Source of the DNA: M3007 sp037130425
GTDB lineage: Bacteria > Bacteroidota > Bacteroidia > Chitinophagales > Saprospiraceae
Length of the DNA: 13,978 nucleotides
Assembly: GCA_037130425.1 (NCBI GenBank)
Contig: JBAXTB010000135.1
Coordinates: 1-13,978 of the forward strand
Direction: 5' to 3'
Positions 1 through 6,583 of the stretch are shown here, piece by piece; the first letter of the stretch is position 1; each line of letters opens with the position of its first letter. A program made the translations under genes and the position numbers. The notes beneath the pieces were generated by a model, which saw only the letters and a list, made by a program, of their open reading frames with translations, did no database searches and was not told where the DNA came from.

Positions 1-450
1 ACTTATATCCGTTGGAAATTTAGCACGCAAAACCTAAGCGTTACCTGCCTGAATTGCGTAAAAACGGCATTTTATCCGATTGACAATGCGGACTATAGTT
101 TAAAAATCGTCAACGAATACGGTTGCGTGGCCATTGATGACTTATCCATTAAAGTCGATCATGAGGTATATGTCGCAAATGTTTTTTCGCCCTCTAAGCA
201 AGCGCCAGACAACGTTTTTTTCATACAATCTAAAAATCCAATTGCGATTTCATACCTCAAGGTATTTGACCGTTGGGGCAATGCGGTTTTTGAGCGCAAC
301 AACCTGTTCACCAACGATATAAGTACTGGCTGGGACGGCAATTTCAACAATCGCAAAGCAGCGCTCGGCGTGTATGTCTGGATCGCTGAGTTGGCGCATG
401 CCAATGGCGTCAAAGAAAAAATACAGGGAAATGTTACCCTTGTAGACTAA
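1..450 (+). CDS. T9SS type B (gliding-motility-type) sorting domain, C-terminal end of a secreted protein (partial)
   Basis: The reading frame is open from base 1 and ends at TAA 448-450, giving the last 149 residues of a protein that begins outside the window. The final ~95 residues match the CHU_C/type B C-terminal sorting domain known from Bacteroidota: an entry motif VANVFSPSKQAPDN (usual form xPNVFTPNGDGxND), then LKVFDRWGNAVFE, then GWDGNF, then ALGVYVWIAE, and a terminal GNVTLVD. In this family the domain directs export across the outer membrane by the type IX secretion system. The upstream ~55 residues contain a CLNC pair (residues 16-19 of the fragment) and look like the end of an extracellular Ig/PKD-like or HYR-like repeat, though this is not diagnostic. 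An internal GTG at 127 is not the start, because the frame continues upstream without a stop. The substrate or function of the full protein cannot be told from this tail. Confidence 0.9.
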   Translation, partial: TYIRWKFSTQNLSVTCLNCVKTAFYPIDNADYSLKIVNEYGCVAIDDLSIKVDHEVYVANVFSPSKQAPDNVFFIQSKNPIAISYLKVFDRWGNAVFERNNLFTNDISTGWDGNFNNRKAALGVYVWIAELAHANGVKEKIQGNVTLVD

Positions 451-469
451 TTCCGCCCTTTAATAGAAT

Positions 470-504
470 TTTGCGCGCGCCTTAACATTTCTACCGTAAC
501 CTTG
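470..504 (+). promoter_or_regulatory. Candidate Bacteroidota-type promoter of the tolC-like gene
   Basis: TTTG at 470-473 and TAACCTTG at 497-504 are separated by 23 bp. The Bacteroidota consensus is TTG or TTTG near -33 and TAnnTTTG near -7, with about 17-23 bp between. The -7 box has one mismatch (C for T). Transcription would begin around 510, leaving a leader of about 40 nt before the ATG at 552. The assignment rests on motif and position only. Confidence 0.4.
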
Positions 505-551
505 CAATCGGAAAAACGGCTGGAGACAGAAACAAACTTTTCTTGCTCTTT

Positions 552-1991
552 ATGAATCAGAACTTTAAGAAATGCGCCTTCCTCTTAACCTTGCTGGCTG
601 CCACCTTCGGGCTTCAGGCACAGGACATTTGGACCTTGGAAAAATGTATTAATTACGCCCGCGACAACAATATTTCTGTAAAACAGGCCGAAGCAAACAT
701 CAAAACGGCCTTGTTATCGGAAAAGCAGGCAAAAGCGTCAAGGCTGCCGAATGTAAGCGCCAACACCAGTTTGGGCGAGCAATTCGGTTACACCATCGAC
801 CCTACCACCAATGGATTTAGCAACCAGGCAATCGGGACAAATAGTTTGAGTCTCAATGCCAGTGTTTCTTTGTTCAGCGGTGGACAAATTTACCATTCCG
901 TAAAAAAAGCGGGCTGGGACGCCAAAGCCGCCGCTGCCGACGCAGAGCAAACGATAAACAGCCTTGGCTTGCAAATCGCTTCAGCATACTTGAGTATCTT
1001 GTTGAATGAAGAGCAGGCTACCTCGGCAACAAAACGGGTTGAACAAAGCAAACAACAATTGAATAATACCCTCAAATTGATTGACGCCGGTTCCCAACCG
1101 CAGGCTGAGCGTTATACAATTGAGGCCCAAATTGCCAAAGAAGAACAAGCCGCTATCGTAGCGCGCAACAACACGGATCTGGCCTATTTAAACCTGAAAC
1201 AATTGTTGCAACTCGAGCCTGATTTTGACCTGCGCATTGAACACCCGACGGTGCTGATTCCAAGCGACATCAATCCGGACGCTGTTTCGCTCACCCCTGT
1301 GTACAACACGGCGCTGAACACACAGCCTTCCATAACGGCCGCCGACTTTCGAATAAAGAGCGCCGAAGAACAAGTGTCCATTGCGCGGGCAGCGTACTAC
1401 CCTACTGTATCGCTTGGTGCAAACCTCTCCTCTTACTATTCTTCGCAGTCAAAAAATGCTGTTTATACCGGGAATCTCGTTCCTGGCCCAACCCAGTCGG
1501 TAGATGTTGGCGGTACCATTTTGCCAGTTACTTTTTACAGGGAAGAATACTACCTCAAAAAAGTGACGTATGGTTCACAAATCGACCGCAACTTTGGCCA
1601 AGGTATTGACTTACGGGTTCAAATTCCAATTTACCAGAACGGCCGCGTTCGACTGTCAGTGGAGCGTGCGCGCCTTGGAATCATCAATGCGCAGTTGCAA
1701 AACAACCAAACCCGCCAGCAACTCAAAAACGATATCCAAACGGCTATTGCCAATGCGCGCTCAGCCCGACTACAATTAGCAGCGTCTCAAAAATCTGTCG
1801 ACGCCAACCGCATCGCATATTCAAACACGGAAAAACGCCACGACCTTGGCGCTGCCAATACCCTTGAACTAACCACAGCCAAAACCAACCTCTCCATCGC
1901 CGAAAACGACCTGATCGTTGCAAAATATGATTACCTGTTCCGCCTCAAAATCCTTGATTTTTATCAGGGGAAACCGTTGAAGTTGGATTAG
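552..1991 (+). CDS. TolC-family outer-membrane efflux protein
   Basis: This 479-residue protein is an outer-membrane channel subunit of tripartite efflux or type I secretion systems. It would form a trimeric beta-barrel with a long periplasmic alpha-helical tunnel. A signal peptide is visible (K-K, then a hydrophobic stretch CAFLLTLLAATFGLQAQ). The mature protein begins DIWTLEKCINYARDNN, the usual opening of the OEP domain. Two OEP repeats follow, each with long Ala/Gln/Asn-rich heptad helices (about residues 25-215 and 270-470) and a strand-rich segment in between that includes SLFSGGQIY and VQIPIYQNGRVR, the typical paired barrel motifs. The frame extends upstream to a TTG at 543, but ATG 552 gives a clean signal peptide and is preferred. 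The matching adaptor gene lies 1.4 kb downstream, separated by an opposing gene and a palindrome, rather than adjacent as is common. The TAG stop (1989-1991) is at the start of a repeat block. Family assignment is secure; the transported substrate is unknown. Confidence 0.93.
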   Translation: MNQNFKKCAFLLTLLAATFGLQAQDIWTLEKCINYARDNNISVKQAEANIKTALLSEKQAKASRLPNVSANTSLGEQFGYTIDPTTNGFSNQAIGTNSLSLNASVSLFSGGQIYHSVKKAGWDAKAAAADAEQTINSLGLQIASAYLSILLNEEQATSATKRVEQSKQQLNNTLKLIDAGSQPQAERYTIEAQIAKEEQAAIVARNNTDLAYLNLKQLLQLEPDFDLRIEHPTVLIPSDINPDAVSLTPVYNTALNTQPSITAADFRIKSAEEQVSIARAAYYPTVSLGANLSSYYSSQSKNAVYTGNLVPGPTQSVDVGGTILPVTFYREEYYLKKVTYGSQIDRNFGQGIDLRVQIPIYQNGRVRLSVERARLGIINAQLQNNQTRQQLKNDIQTAIANARSARLQLAASQKSVDANRIAYSNTEKRHDLGAANTLELTTAKTNLSIAENDLIVAKYDYLFRLKILDFYQGKPLKLD

Positions 1992-2385
1992 ACGGGAGAC
2001 GGTGGACGGTGGACGGGAGACGGTGGACGGGGTGCTTCGGGTTTGAGTTTGTTTTTGAACTTGAATTTGTTTTTGAATCTGAGTTTGAATCTGCTGTTGA
2101 ATTTGGGTGTTTGTTTTTGAACTTGAGTTTAAATTTGCTGTCAAACTTCTTTTTTCAAATACATCAATAAGGGCAATTTGTTGGTTATCAACAAATTGCC
2201 CTTATAATTTCATATCGTTTAAGTTCGAAAGACTGGGAAAAGAAACGGTAAAAACAAAAATAAATCCAAGTTTAAGTTCAAGTTCAAAAACAAACTCAAA
2301 TTCAAAAACAAAAAACTCAAATTCAAAAACAAACTCAAACCCGAAGCACCCGTCCACCGTCTCCCGTCCACCGTCTACCGTCTAC
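1989..2385. repeat. Large nested palindrome of low-complexity repeats between convergent genes
   Basis: The whole interval is an inverted repeat. The left arm starts with GACGGGAGACGGTGGACGG-type 6-10 bp tandem units (1992-2031), then GTGCTTCGGG, then TTTGAGTTTGTTTTTGAA-type units running to about 2138. The right arm (about 2260-2385) is the mirror image: TTCAAAAACAAACTCAAA units, then CCCGAAGCAC, then CCGTCCACCGTCTCCCGTCC. The best-matched segment is 2006-2059 against 2322-2376, nearly identical over ~50 bp apart from one extra G on the left (2031). Closer to the centre the arms remain similar in composition (G/T-rich on the left, A/C-rich on the right) but diverge in register. A perfect hairpin occupies 2167-2205. 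Both flanking genes end in TAG within the outermost GTAGACGG/TTAGACGG unit. A transcript of the region could fold into one very long hairpin. It is probably a dispersed repeat family or a bidirectional termination region; origin unknown. Confidence 0.85.
2167..2205. terminator. Perfect 17-bp hairpin, probable bidirectional terminator
   Basis: AATAAGGGCAATTTGTTG-type left stem (2167-2183) pairs perfectly with 2189-2205 around a 5-nt loop GTTAT. It lies between the convergent tolC-like gene (ending 1991) and the minus-strand gene ending 2382, where a two-way terminator is expected. The U-tract is weak on the plus side (ATAATTTCAT follows) and modest on the minus side (TTGATGTATTTGAAAAAAG follows), so intrinsic termination is plausible but not certain. 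It could instead be the structural core of the surrounding palindrome. Confidence 0.55.
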
Positions 2386-2888
2386 CCCCTAAACCCCTTC
2401 TCCCGGTGCGTATACCGAATTTTCACAATTTCCAGCAAGGACTCATCATCCACATGCAGGTCATTGCCGAGCACAAAACGGTAAATCCCGGTTTTGGTAA
2501 ACACCGGTTGATTGTCTAAAACGCCATACGTGTACGGGTCGGCTGTGAGCGTCGAGGTATTAATCACCAGGGTCTCCATATCGGCAAAGCGCTCACTGTC
2601 AACAAGCGGTTTGAGGTTGCCGACCATACTTTCTTTCGGATAAACAAGGTAAAAAAATCGGCCATCCGGGTCAATCACCCCAAGATAGGTGGGATTAGGC
2701 GGCGCGAAAAACAACTCAAGTGACTCGCCTTTATAAACGGCAGGATGGGTGCTCCACATCTTGGGCGCAATACTTTCCTCCACCGTCGGCGGCACGGGTG
2801 TAAAATCGTGTGCGGGCGCTTTTTTGTCGATGACAATGGCGCTGGAGCACAGCAGGCTGAATGCGGGAATTGCAAGGATTAGTTTCAT
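2382..2888 (-). CDS. Small secreted protein of unknown function
   Basis: This 168-residue protein has an N-terminal export signal (MKLILAIPAFSLLCSSAIVI), so it is probably periplasmic, surface or membrane-anchored. A cysteine at residue 14 (SLLC) only loosely resembles a lipobox. The mature part is short and beta-rich, with no catalytic motif I recognise. Notable stretches are FFAPPNPTYLGVIDPDGRFFYLVYP (residues 60-84, aromatic and proline rich) and FTKTGIYRFVLGNDL (130-144), which suggests an Ig-like or jelly-roll fold; that is a guess from strand pattern. Start ATG at 2888 is the only one that gives a signal peptide. TACTTTG on the minus strand (2917-2923) is close to a Bacteroidota -7 box but one base short. 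The last codons (KGFRG) and TAG stop run into the right arm of the palindrome, so the C-terminus may have been altered by its insertion. Coding status is supported by the signal peptide and sensible protein composition; no function is assigned. Confidence 0.75.
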   Translation of the reverse strand: MKLILAIPAFSLLCSSAIVIDKKAPAHDFTPVPPTVEESIAPKMWSTHPAVYKGESLELFFAPPNPTYLGVIDPDGRFFYLVYPKESMVGNLKPLVDSERFADMETLVINTSTLTADPYTYGVLDNQPVFTKTGIYRFVLGNDLHVDDESLLEIVKIRYTHREKGFRG

Positions 2889-3423
2889 AATAAAAAATTT
2901 AAATCGGTTAATGTTTCAAAGTAAGTCCGTAGCGCTTCTTATGTTGCGCTGCTTGTAAAACACGTTGACCAAAGACGGTGTAAGCCTTCCGGCGCAACTA
3001 TTAAAATTAAGACAAAGTGGCTCTGAAAATGGTTGCCTTCTAATTCAATGTTTTTTTCAAAACAAGCTCACAATCCACTTTGATCCAGTTATAAAACTCA
3101 ATTTTTACATGTTTCGTTACGTGTATTACGTTAAAATTTCGTGCCAATTCCGCTTTTTTTTCAAAAAAATCGTCTTTTTATCAAATTCTCCTTAAAAACC
3201 TACGAGCGTATCAGAAGTTTGGTTTGGATAAAGCCCGAAATTTATAAGCATTTGGAAATCACGCTTGAATCGACGGTTTTCAAATACGTGGTCAAACTCA
3301 ATACACCCGCCATTTCGCGGATTTCATCCGGCTTTTTTCGCCATTTATCCAACTATTTTTTCTGCGCCTAAATCGGGCCTTAACCTTGTACCGGAAAAAG
3401 TATTATTGTCCTGATCAAAAACA
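2889..3423. other. AT-rich intergenic region without a recognisable gene
   Basis: This 535-bp stretch separates the divergent starts of the small secreted protein (-) and the adaptor gene (+). It is clearly richer in A/T runs than the flanking genes. Two short plus-strand frames (2965-3195 and 3141-3371) are open but rich in Phe, Tyr and Lys, overlap each other, and lack any domain or signal I recognise, so they are not called. A minus-strand frame around 3200-3320 is briefly protein-like but is cut by a stop. The region may hold promoters for both neighbours or the remains of a decayed gene. Confidence 0.5.
3381..3388 (+). promoter_or_regulatory. Candidate -7 box of the adaptor operon
   Basis: TAACCTTG at 3381-3388 differs by one base from the Bacteroidota -7 consensus TAnnTTTG and is the same octamer found before the tolC-like gene at 497-504. 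Both are followed closely by CGGAAAAA or CGGAAAAAC. No TTG is found 17-23 bp upstream, only a T-rich tract. Transcription would begin near 3395, about 30 nt before ATG 3424. The shared octamer hints that both efflux genes have similar promoters. Confidence 0.35.
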
Positions 3424-4896
3424 ATGACGAAAATGACAACCAAGCCGCCCAAACGCAATAAAACACTGCTTTATGCCCTGATCGGTTTGCTGGCAGTTTT
3501 GATTGCCGCCGCCGTGTATAAAGCCCGCCAAAAACCGCGCGGTGAAGAAGTAAATGTTGAAAAAACGGAACGTCGCACCATCCGCGAAACCGTGAGTGCC
3601 AGCGGTAAAATTTTCCCTGAAACGGAAGTAAAAATCAGCTCCGACGTTTCAGGCGAGGTCGTTCAACTTTATGTGCAGGAGGGCGACTCCGTTACGGCAG
3701 GACAGGTTTTAGCAAAAATCAAACCCGACGAATACCAAAGCGCGGTTGAACAAGGCATGGCCTCCGTCAGCACCGCACGCTCTCAACGTGAAATCTCTTC
3801 TTCCAATGTACAAGTCAGCAGCGCCCAGATCGAGCAGTTAAAAGCCGACCGCGCCCGCACGGCATCTCAATTGGAAGTGGCGCGCAATACGCACAAGCGC
3901 AATGAAAAGTTGTTTTCGGAAGGCGTTATTTCGGCAGCCGATTTTGAAACCTCGCAAAACAACCTGAAATCAGCGGAAGCCGGTTTAGCCGCTGCCGAAG
4001 CCAGCCTCAAATCCTCGGAAAACAGCCTGAATTCAGCCCGCGAAAATGTGCATGTCGCCGAATTCGGCATCAACAGCGCCGCCGCCCGACTCAAAGAACT
4101 GCGCACCAGCCTGCAAAAAACCATTATCACTGCCCCAGTGAGCGGGATTATCAGCAAACTCAACGTAGAAAAAGGCGAACGCGTGGTAGGAACCCTGCAA
4201 ATGGCCGGCACCGAAATGATGCGCATCGCAAACATGCGTTCTATGGAAGTGCAGGTAGATGTAAGTGAAAATGACATCCTCAAAGTAAGCGTCGGCGATG
4301 AGGCGGATATAGAGGTAGATGCCTATCTTGGCCGCAAATTCAAGGGCAAAGTCACGGAAATTGCAAACAGCGCCAGCAATGTAGGTACGATTACCAGCTT
4401 GAATTCCGATCAGGTTACTAACTTTGTGGTCAAAATCAGGGTCGATCCGGTTTCGTATGCCGATCTGTTGAAAGACGGCCGCCGTTACCCCTTCCGCCCG
4501 GGCATGTCGGCCTCCGTTGATGTGTTTACGCATACCGCCGATAACACCCTGAGTGTGCCCCTGATCGCCGTTACGGCCCGTGAAGAAGGCGCCGATGACA
4601 AGAAAAAAATCAAGAAGACCGAAGATGTGGATCCCAACCAAGCCCAAAAGGACAAAAAAGATAAGAAAGACCTGATCAAAGAAATCGTTTTTGTGGTTTC
4701 CAATGATACGGTCGGTATTCGTGAAGTAAAAACCGGTATTCAGGACAACGATCATATCGAAATCCTGTCGGGTTTGCAGGAAGGTGAAACGGTTGTGACC
4801 GGCCCCTACTCGGCAGTCGCCCGCAAATTGAAAGGCGGCAGCCGCATCAAAATCATCGACAAGAAAAAAGCCGATGAAGCCAAGGATAAAAATTAG
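3424..4896 (+). CDS. Efflux periplasmic adaptor subunit (HlyD/MacA-type membrane fusion protein)
   Basis: This 490-residue protein bridges an inner-membrane transporter and a TolC-type channel. After a basic N-terminus (KPPKRNK) there is one membrane anchor (residues 14-33). The first half of the biotinyl-lipoyl-like domain follows (about 60-100: SSDVSGEVVQLYVQEGDSV). A long coiled-coil hairpin rich in Ala, Ser, Gln and Glu covers about 103-232. The second lipoyl half is TAPVSGIISKLNVEKGERV (236-254). A beta-barrel domain (270-380) contains the FRPGMSASVDV motif, and a membrane-proximal domain (420-480) contains ILSGLQEGETVVTGP. An insertion at 390-418 is almost all Lys, Asp and Glu and lies between barrel and membrane-proximal domains. 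An alternative start is ATG 3433. The downstream gene begins 15 bp later. No MacB-type ABC permease/ATPase or RND pump is present in the window, so the partner is elsewhere. Adaptor identity is secure; MacA-like subtype is inferred. Confidence 0.92.
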   Translation: MTKMTTKPPKRNKTLLYALIGLLAVLIAAAVYKARQKPRGEEVNVEKTERRTIRETVSASGKIFPETEVKISSDVSGEVVQLYVQEGDSVTAGQVLAKIKPDEYQSAVEQGMASVSTARSQREISSSNVQVSSAQIEQLKADRARTASQLEVARNTHKRNEKLFSEGVISAADFETSQNNLKSAEAGLAAAEASLKSSENSLNSARENVHVAEFGINSAAARLKELRTSLQKTIITAPVSGIISKLNVEKGERVVGTLQMAGTEMMRIANMRSMEVQVDVSENDILKVSVGDEADIEVDAYLGRKFKGKVTEIANSASNVGTITSLNSDQVTNFVVKIRVDPVSYADLLKDGRRYPFRPGMSASVDVFTHTADNTLSVPLIAVTAREEGADDKKKIKKTEDVDPNQAQKDKKDKKDLIKEIVFVVSNDTVGIREVKTGIQDNDHIEILSGLQEGETVVTGPYSAVARKLKGGSRIKIIDKKKADEAKDKN

Positions 4897-4911
4897 GTTT
4901 TAACAATCCGC

Positions 4912-5439
4912 ATGGAAGAACAACAAGCGCATAACCCGGTCGAACATACGGACAATACGACGCCCGGCCCGATTACGAAAGTCACCCAGATGAGTTCCAA
5001 CAGCACTCTGTTCTGGCGGGTGTTTATCCCGATATTTGGCACGGTGTTGCTCTCCGGGTTGATGCTTGGTTTTTTCCTGTCAGAAGAAGATGAAGCGCAT
5101 GGCGCACTGTTGCCTTTGATGGTGGTTCGGGTATTGATGATTGTGATTATGCTTTTTTGGTTTTGGGTGATAAAACGATCTTTCCTGCCCATTAAACGCA
5201 TCGACGCCGACGACCAATACCTCTTTGTCACCAACTATTGGACCACCGTTCGGTATCCTTGGAGCGAAGTAGAGCGCATTGAAATGAAAAAACAATTCGG
5301 GCGCCCGCTGTATGTTCTGTGCCTGAAAGCGCCGGGCCGCTTTGGTCAGGCAATCCAATTCAAACCCAGCGTACATCTGAAAACATGGATGGGCGAACAA
5401 GGAAAAAACTACCTGTTGGTAAATCCTGCCAAGGCATAA
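4912..5439 (+). CDS. Two-helix membrane protein with a PH-like C-terminal domain, function unknown
   Basis: This 175-residue protein starts with a hydrophilic 33-residue head (MEEQQAHNPVEH...). Two membrane segments follow (about 35-57, FWRVFIPIFGTVLLSGLML; and 66-88, ALLPLMVVRVLMIVIMLFW), separated by a short acidic loop SEEDEAH. A ~85-residue tail runs from 90 to the end: RSFLPIKRIDADDQYLFVTNYWTTVRYPWSEVERIEM and later ALQF-like strands. Two hydrophobic helices followed by a strand-rich tail with a WSEVERIE turn resemble bacterial PH-like (bPH/YdbT or YcxB-type) membrane proteins. That resemblance is by pattern only. It sits 15 bp after the adaptor gene and 4 bp before the WD40 gene, so all three are probably co-transcribed. 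It may modulate the adaptor or the WD40 protein at the inner membrane, but no direct evidence supports a role. Confidence 0.8.
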   Translation: MEEQQAHNPVEHTDNTTPGPITKVTQMSSNSTLFWRVFIPIFGTVLLSGLMLGFFLSEEDEAHGALLPLMVVRVLMIVIMLFWFWVIKRSFLPIKRIDADDQYLFVTNYWTTVRYPWSEVERIEMKKQFGRPLYVLCLKAPGRFGQAIQFKPSVHLKTWMGEQGKNYLLVNPAKA

Positions 5440-5443
5440 CAAC

Positions 5444-6340
5444 ATGAATATCAGGCTGCTGCATACCTGTACCGGCCATCAAGGCGCCTTGTACGCACTC
5501 GCGCAAGACCAAAACAACCAACGTTTTTTATCGGCTGGCAGCGATGGTTGGGTTGTTACGTGGGACTTGAATGACCCGGAGAATGGGCGTTTGGTAGCCT
5601 CCGTTGAATCTCAATTGTTTTCCCTGTGCCATATTCCCGAACGGCAATTAATTGTAGCTGGCAACATGAACGGCGGCCTGCACTGGATCGACCTGCAAAT
5701 GCCGGAAAATAACCGCAATATCCAGCACCATCAAAAAGGGGTGTATGGCTTGCTTGCAGTAGAAAATCATCTTTTTTCTATTGGCGGCGACGGAATCTTA
5801 ACCCGCTGGTCGCTCGAATCTCAACGCAGCATCGAAAGTTATCAGTTATCGAATCAGGCGCTTCGTTGTATCACCTTTTCACCCGCCCGCCGGGAACTTG
5901 CCGTCGGCGCCAGCGACCATTCCATTTACCTGCTGGACGCCGATACCCTTGAAATTAGATATGTCATTGAAGCGGCCCACCAACAATCGGTGTTTACGCT
6001 GTGTTATACGCCCGATCAAAAAAAACTGCTGAGCGGGGGCCGAGACGCCATGTTGCGGGTTTGGGAACTGGGCGATTCCATCCGTTGTGTTTCAGAACAA
6101 GCGGCGCATTTGTTTACCCTCAATCATATTACATTTTCGCCCGACCAAAGCCTGTTTGCTACCGCCAGCCGCGACAGAACCATTAAAATATGGGATGCAA
6201 CAAGCTTTGAATTACTCAAAGTGATTGATACCCTGCGCTTTGGCGGGCATGTCAACTCGGTAAACCACCTGCTTTGGACACCCGATTGCCTCATCTCTTG
6301 CAGCGATGATCGGACGATAAAGTTGTGGGAAATAGGATAA
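5444..6340 (+). CDS. WD40 repeat protein, seven-bladed beta-propeller
   Basis: This 298-residue protein consists almost entirely of WD40 repeats, with no signal peptide or membrane segment, so it is predicted to be cytoplasmic. Seven repeats can be traced by their closing dipeptide: W40-D41, W81-I82, W122-S123, L164-D165, W207-E208, W250-D251 and W295-E296. Characteristic GH, SPD and S-x-D elements are present (TGHQGALYAL at 10-19, FSPDQSLFATASRDRTIKIWD at 231-251, CSDDRTIKLWE at 286-296). Seven repeats make one closed propeller with nothing added, so the protein is probably a scaffold for protein-protein contacts. Repeats 2-4 are more diverged than 1 and 5-7. It is the last gene of a tight cluster with the adaptor and the PH-like membrane protein (4-bp gap), which suggests a linked function, but its partner is unknown. 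Confidence 0.92.
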   Translation: MNIRLLHTCTGHQGALYALAQDQNNQRFLSAGSDGWVVTWDLNDPENGRLVASVESQLFSLCHIPERQLIVAGNMNGGLHWIDLQMPENNRNIQHHQKGVYGLLAVENHLFSIGGDGILTRWSLESQRSIESYQLSNQALRCITFSPARRELAVGASDHSIYLLDADTLEIRYVIEAAHQQSVFTLCYTPDQKKLLSGGRDAMLRVWELGDSIRCVSEQAAHLFTLNHITFSPDQSLFATASRDRTIKIWDATSFELLKVIDTLRFGGHVNSVNHLLWTPDCLISCSDDRTIKLWEIG

Positions 6341-6375
6341 TGTACCACCTTTAAAATGATGGTCATTGACTTATG

Positions 6376-6548
6376 AATTTAAGATTACATGATTTAAGAT
6401 TATATGATTTAAGATGGAGTCGCTTATTTCCGGGCTTTCTGGTTGCGGATTTAGTATTTACAACGAATATGGCACCGATTTTTTCGTAATACCAAGCGTT
6501 GTACATCCATCTAAAATCTAAAATCATGTAATCTTAAATCTTAAATCC
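6376..6548. repeat. Second palindrome of low-complexity repeats between convergent genes
   Basis: The left arm (6376-6418) consists of GATTTAAGAT and GATTACAT/GATTATAT units and ends in AGATGGA. The right arm (6505-6548) mirrors it: TCCATCT, AAAATCTAAAATCATGTAAT, CTTAAATCTTAAATC. The match is imperfect, because unit numbers differ by about one 9-bp unit. The ~85-bp core carries an inner inverted repeat, TACAACG 6459-6465 against CGTTGTA 6497-6503. Sequence is unrelated to the palindrome at 1989-2385, but the plan is the same: tandem AT-rich units in mirrored arms, a unique core with a hairpin, and a position between two genes that end toward each other (WD40 ending 6340; DUF4105 ending 6584). 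No other terminator is seen in the 243-bp gap, so it may also serve that role. Confidence 0.8.
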
Positions 6549-6583
6549 TCAAGTTAACATCATTGTCCTTCAGGGGCCGGGGG

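Noticed and set aside
1869..2484. Open frames within the palindrome encoding Gln/Thr/Lys/Asn/Ser repeats on both strands
   Set aside because: Their composition simply mirrors the low-complexity DNA; they overlap the ends of well-supported genes and have no start context or domain.
2965..3371. Two overlapping plus-strand frames of 76 codons each in the AT-rich gap
   Set aside because: Composition dominated by Phe/Lys/Tyr from A/T runs, mutual overlap, and no recognisable motif.
4033..4755. 240-residue antisense frame opposite the adaptor gene
   Set aside because: It lies wholly opposite a clearly identified coding region, is rich in His/Phe/Gly as expected for the complement of that gene, and has no domain.
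6341..6360. Possible terminator hairpin ACCA...TGGT right after the WD40 gene
   Set aside because: Only a 4-bp stem with a long loop and no U-tract; the palindrome at 6376-6548 is a better candidate.
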